From assembly GCA_038496445.1 (NCBI GenBank), contig JALMLS010000380.1, forward strand, positions 1-32,283: a stretch of DNA of 32,283 bases. Reading direction: 5' to 3'. The notes under the pieces were generated by a model. That model made no database searches. It was not told the DNA's origin and was given only the letters and a program-made list of their open reading frames with translations. The DNA is from Trichosphaerium sp. ATCC 40318. Lineage: Eukaryota > Discosea > Flabellinia > Trichosidae. Positions 29,576 through 32,283 of the stretch are shown piece after piece. A program made the translations under genes and the position numbers. Within the stretch, counting starts at the first letter, position 1. Each line of letters starts with the position of its first letter.

Positions 29576-30429
29576 TTAAAATTAAAATCATTTGGAAAAA
29601 ATTGATTGTTTTTTAATGAAAAAAAAAAATGAAAAGAATTTTATAGAAAATTAAGATATATTTATGGTGAGGATCGTAAAGATAGATTATTTTGAGTATG
29701 GCGTCATTGAATAATATTTAAAAATAAAGGTAGAGCCAAACTATTGCAGTTAATACGTCGTAAATATAAACATAGTATAGATATTTATGGTTTATGAAGA
29801 CTTATAAAAAAAATAAAATTAAATGCTTTTAGAGAAAAAGAAGGTAAACGTAAGGAAATAAGATTTATTAAACAATGGTTCAAATGAAAAATAAAAAGAC
29901 CAAAAAAGTTACAACAAATAATCTAGGTTTTAATAATATGATGAATATATTAATACGTTCTACTCTTTTAGCGAGGGACAGCTTATATTATAATAAATTA
30001 ATTTGAAGTTTAGATAAAAGTGGAAAACTATCGAGAAAAATTAAATATAATCTTTGATTAAAATATAACAAAGGAAAAAAATGAAACGAAAAGAAGATAA
30101 GAACTATATATTTAAAAAAATTAAGAAATAGACGTATTAACTTTATAGAGAAAACGTTTAATGGGAGATTATTTAAATCATTTTTTTGAAATAATTATTT
30201 AAATAATAAAAAAAGGTTTACTTTAAAAAAAACTAAAAGTTTAAAAAGAGGAAAAAAAAATAATTATTTCAAAAAAAGTCAAATAAAAGCATGAAAATGA
30301 GCAAAAATAAAAAAAAAGAGAAATAATAGGAGAGGTTATGGGAAAAGATGAAGAAAATTTCGTATAAAAGATAAAAAGTTAATTTATAAATTAAAAAAAA
30401 GGAAAAAAAAAGAAAAAAAAAAAAAATAA
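29576..30429 (+). CDS. unassigned Arg/Lys/Trp-rich protein, two blocks
   Basis: The first block (29576-29923) reads YGEDRKDRLFWVWRHWIIF, KGRAKLLQLIRRKYKHSIDI and KEIRFIKQWFKWKIKRPKK. TAG at 29924 is bypassed if one base is missing. The second block (29926-30429) continues NMMNILIRSTLLARDSLYY, WSLDKSGKLSRKIKYNLWLK and KAWKWAKIKKKRNNRRGYGK, then runs into poly-Lys and stops at TAA 30427. Many Trp are TGA. The composition suggests an RNA-binding or ribosomal protein. No start codon is evident, and it may be continuous with the flanking Lys-rich ORFs. Confidence 0.45.
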
Positions 30430-31133
30430 TAAAAAAAGGAAAGGTATATAAAATAAGGTCTTTTAAGAAAATATTAAAGATATATAATCTTATTAGAAAA
30501 AAACTAAAAAAAAAAAAAGAAAAAAAAAGGAAAAAAAAAAAGAAAAAATATGATAAGGTATATTATTATAATTATATATCTTATCTATTGAAAAAAGGTA
30601 TATTTTCAGATATAACTAAAAAGAAGCGTGAATTAGCTTTAAAAATTGGTTGTGTATTATCCTTAAAATCTAAACGAGCACGTAAATCACGTAGAAAGCT
30701 TTTACGTAAATTTTTAGCTAAAGTAGCTCGTCTATCTGATAGACGAGCTACTTTAGCTAAAAATTTACGTAAAAGCTTTCTACGTGATTTACGTGCTCGT
30801 TTAGATTTTAAGGATAATACACAACCAATTTTTAAAGCTAATTCACCAAGGTTTTCTTATATAAATACTTTAAATGATTTTAGAAATTATCGTTTAGTTT
30901 TAAGTGAAGGTTTTGAACATAGCAGGCTTATGTTCTTAATTTCTTTACGCAAGGTTTTTCTAGAAAATTTTGAATGTGATTGAAACGGGAGGAAAAAAAA
31001 AAAAGAAGAAAAGCAAAAGCTGATTAAGCCGAGCAATTGTCTTCATGATTTTAAAACCTGGTTTTTTACATGTAAAAAACCAGGTTTTAAAATCATGAAG
31101 ACAATTGCTCGGCTTAATCAGCTTTTGCTATAA
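30430..31133 (+). CDS. unassigned basic protein ending inside a hairpin triad
   Basis: Frame open from at least 30430 (probably continuous with the preceding ORF through a poly-A slip near 30403-30426) to TAA 31131-31133. It reads YDKVYYYNYISYLLKKGIFS, then KRARKSRRKLLRKFLAKVAR from the left arm of a 219-bp palindrome and TLAKNLRKSFLRDLRARLDF from the right arm, then NTLNDFRNYRLVLSEGFEHS. A TGA-encoded Trp follows in FECDWNGR. The last 30 residues are encoded by the A-h1-A' part of the triad. Without the insertion the frame would stop right after the first A copy (CTT TAA). Unknown function. Confidence 0.5.
30628..30846. repeat. 219-bp palindrome inside an ORF, the longest in the window
   Basis: Arms of 109 nt, with centre T at 30737 within GTCTATCTGATAGAC, pair without mismatch from GTGAATTAGC outward. 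The length is 73 codons. Both strands therefore encode the same Arg/Lys-rich peptide. Confidence 0.97.
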
Positions 31134-31216
31134 ATAGAAATAGATTATGAATAAAAAGCTAGTAAATAATCTATTTCTATTTATAGCAAAAGCTGATTAA
31201 GCCGAGCAATTGTCTT
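31012..31216. repeat. second A-h1-A'-h2-A triad
   Basis: A (31012-31043, 32 nt), a 54-nt palindrome h1 (31044-31097), A' (31098-31129), a 55-nt hairpin h2 (31130-31184, stems of about 18 nt) and A again (31185-31216). The pattern is identical to that at 26931-27198 but with unrelated sequence. The direct-repeat offset is 173 nt. Confidence 0.96.
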
Positions 31217-32185
31217 TAAAAATGAAACTAGTTCAATTTAAAAAAATATATAAAGGTGATTTTAATTTAGGAAAGGGTTGTATTTATTTTTTAATTCTTT
31301 TTGAAGAAACTTAAGGTTAGTGTTTATGATATAAATATATAGACTGAAAAAATGTAAAATGAATTAATATGGTGATTTTTTTTATAACGACATAAGACAC
31401 GATTTTTATGTGAATACGTACTATTTATATATAAATAAAGTATAAATTGATTTGTTTTATTGTTAGTTTTGTTTCTTATATTTTTGAAGATCTATATAGT
31501 TATATGTATTAGGTTGAAGTGGGTTTGTTTTTCATGTATAGATCTTCAAAAATATAAGAAACAAAACTAATAAATAATAAATTTAAATTAATTTGGTGTT
31601 TTTATTATAAGGAAGGTAATAAATTGTATATATTTCTAAATTATATTTAAAAAAGAAAATATATATAAGTAATTTATGAGCTTATTTAAATTTAAAATAG
31701 GCTATCTTTATCTTTAAATGCTGGTATAGTTGAGTATTATTGCGTTATAAATTGTTTTCATTTAGTACTTTATTTAGGAAAGAAATCATAAGAACCGACG
31801 TTAAAATTTGTTTTTTATAATTTTATATGAGAGGAGTTTTTAAATTTAATCGAGATATAAATATAAAAATAATGCAAATTATCGTTTAAATTTTTACGTC
31901 AAAAAGAGATTTAAAATGATTTGAAAAAAGAAGTTTTTTATAGGTAAAATCAATGAGATTGAACGATACGGGGCGTGTATTAGGTATATTTTGAAATTCA
32001 GGGCATGTGGTATAAGAGGCCTATACAAGATTATGTGTAAATTTTATATAAATAAAGAGACGTGAAGTTTAGTAAAATCTGAGCATTTAATTTTTTTCTT
32101 TGATAGCTTAAGTAAATCAAGTGTATAAATAATTGACATTTATCTTTTGTTTTAAAAGATTTATTCCAGAAAAGTAAAAAAATGT
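31217..32185. other. unassigned region
   Basis: No sustained ORF. An inverted repeat of about 24 nt (ATATTTTTGAAGATCTATA at about 31479 and its complement at about 31540, with a CTTATATTTTTGAAGATCTA core) encloses about 35 bp. Near 31950 one frame reads MRLNDTGRVLGIFWNSGHVV, possibly part of a broken gene. Nothing identified. Confidence 0.35.
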
Positions 32186-32283
32186 GAAAAAAAAAGAGAA
32201 TGTTACTTGTATTATAAATGAATATCTAAAAAGGATAGTTATTTGTTTATAATTTTTTATAGTTTCAAGGGAAGAAGCGAAAT
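32186..32283. repeat. dispersed repeat R, copy 3 (cut by the window end)
   Basis: An A tract, GAGAATGTTACTTGTATTAT and GTTTCAAGGGAAGAAGCGAA match copies 1 and 2, with C for T at one position. The window ends within the element, so I cannot see what follows. Confidence 0.92.

Noticed and set aside
1-32283. CRISPR array or insertion sequence
   Set aside because: No regularly spaced short direct repeats with unique spacers and no transposase-like ORF. The inverted repeats do not share ends or target duplications of one type.

Overview
This window is mitochondrial DNA of an unidentified protist. It is very AT-rich, every gene I can read lies on the + strand, and TGA must be read as tryptophan: many otherwise intact frames contain in-frame TGA, as does the conserved nad4 motif GIWGT. 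Four respiratory genes are recognisable: nad5 (about 9.58-11.5 kb), an enlarged cox2 (11.69-13.17 kb), nad2 (about 21.26-22.63 kb) and nad4 (about 22.66-24.05 kb). The enlarged cox2 and the many Trp-rich or Lys-rich unassigned ORFs recall ciliate-type mtDNA. The frame-break pattern described below recalls the insertional RNA editing of myxomycetes (Physarum). I do not assign the organism.

Layout. 1-9.3 kb: unassigned sequence, several small ORFs and long perfect palindromes. 9.41-9.53 kb: first copy of a dispersed repeat (R). 9.58-13.17 kb: nad5 and cox2. 13.2-16.8 kb: one clean ORF followed by unassigned, broken sequence. 16.8-17.57 kb: an ORF for an internally repeated protein. About 17.6-20.9 kb: a very large Trp-rich ORF. 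20.87-21.18 kb: compound hairpins. 21.26-24.05 kb: nad2 and nad4. 24.07-25.09 kb: a clean ORF for an acidic membrane protein. 25.12-25.24 kb: second R copy. 25.2-26.8 kb: unassigned. 26.77-31.2 kb: a hairpin-dense, extremely Lys-rich coding region. 32.19 kb to the end: third R copy.

Two features stand out. First, the conserved genes cannot be read in one frame. About every 20-40 nt one nucleotide is missing relative to the conserved protein. Every site I resolved lies at a purine-pyrimidine step. Neighbouring unassigned ORFs run for up to about 600 codons without a break. This fits insertional RNA editing, but homopolymer under-calling in the assembly must be excluded. Second, the window carries more than 20 long inverted repeats, most of them perfect (up to 219 bp). 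Several lie inside open reading frames. Some are arranged as A-h1-A'-h2-A, which looks like repeated template switching. They occur in the clean, A-rich regions and are absent from nad2, nad4, nad5 and cox2. Coordinates of broken genes and unassigned stretches are approximate.
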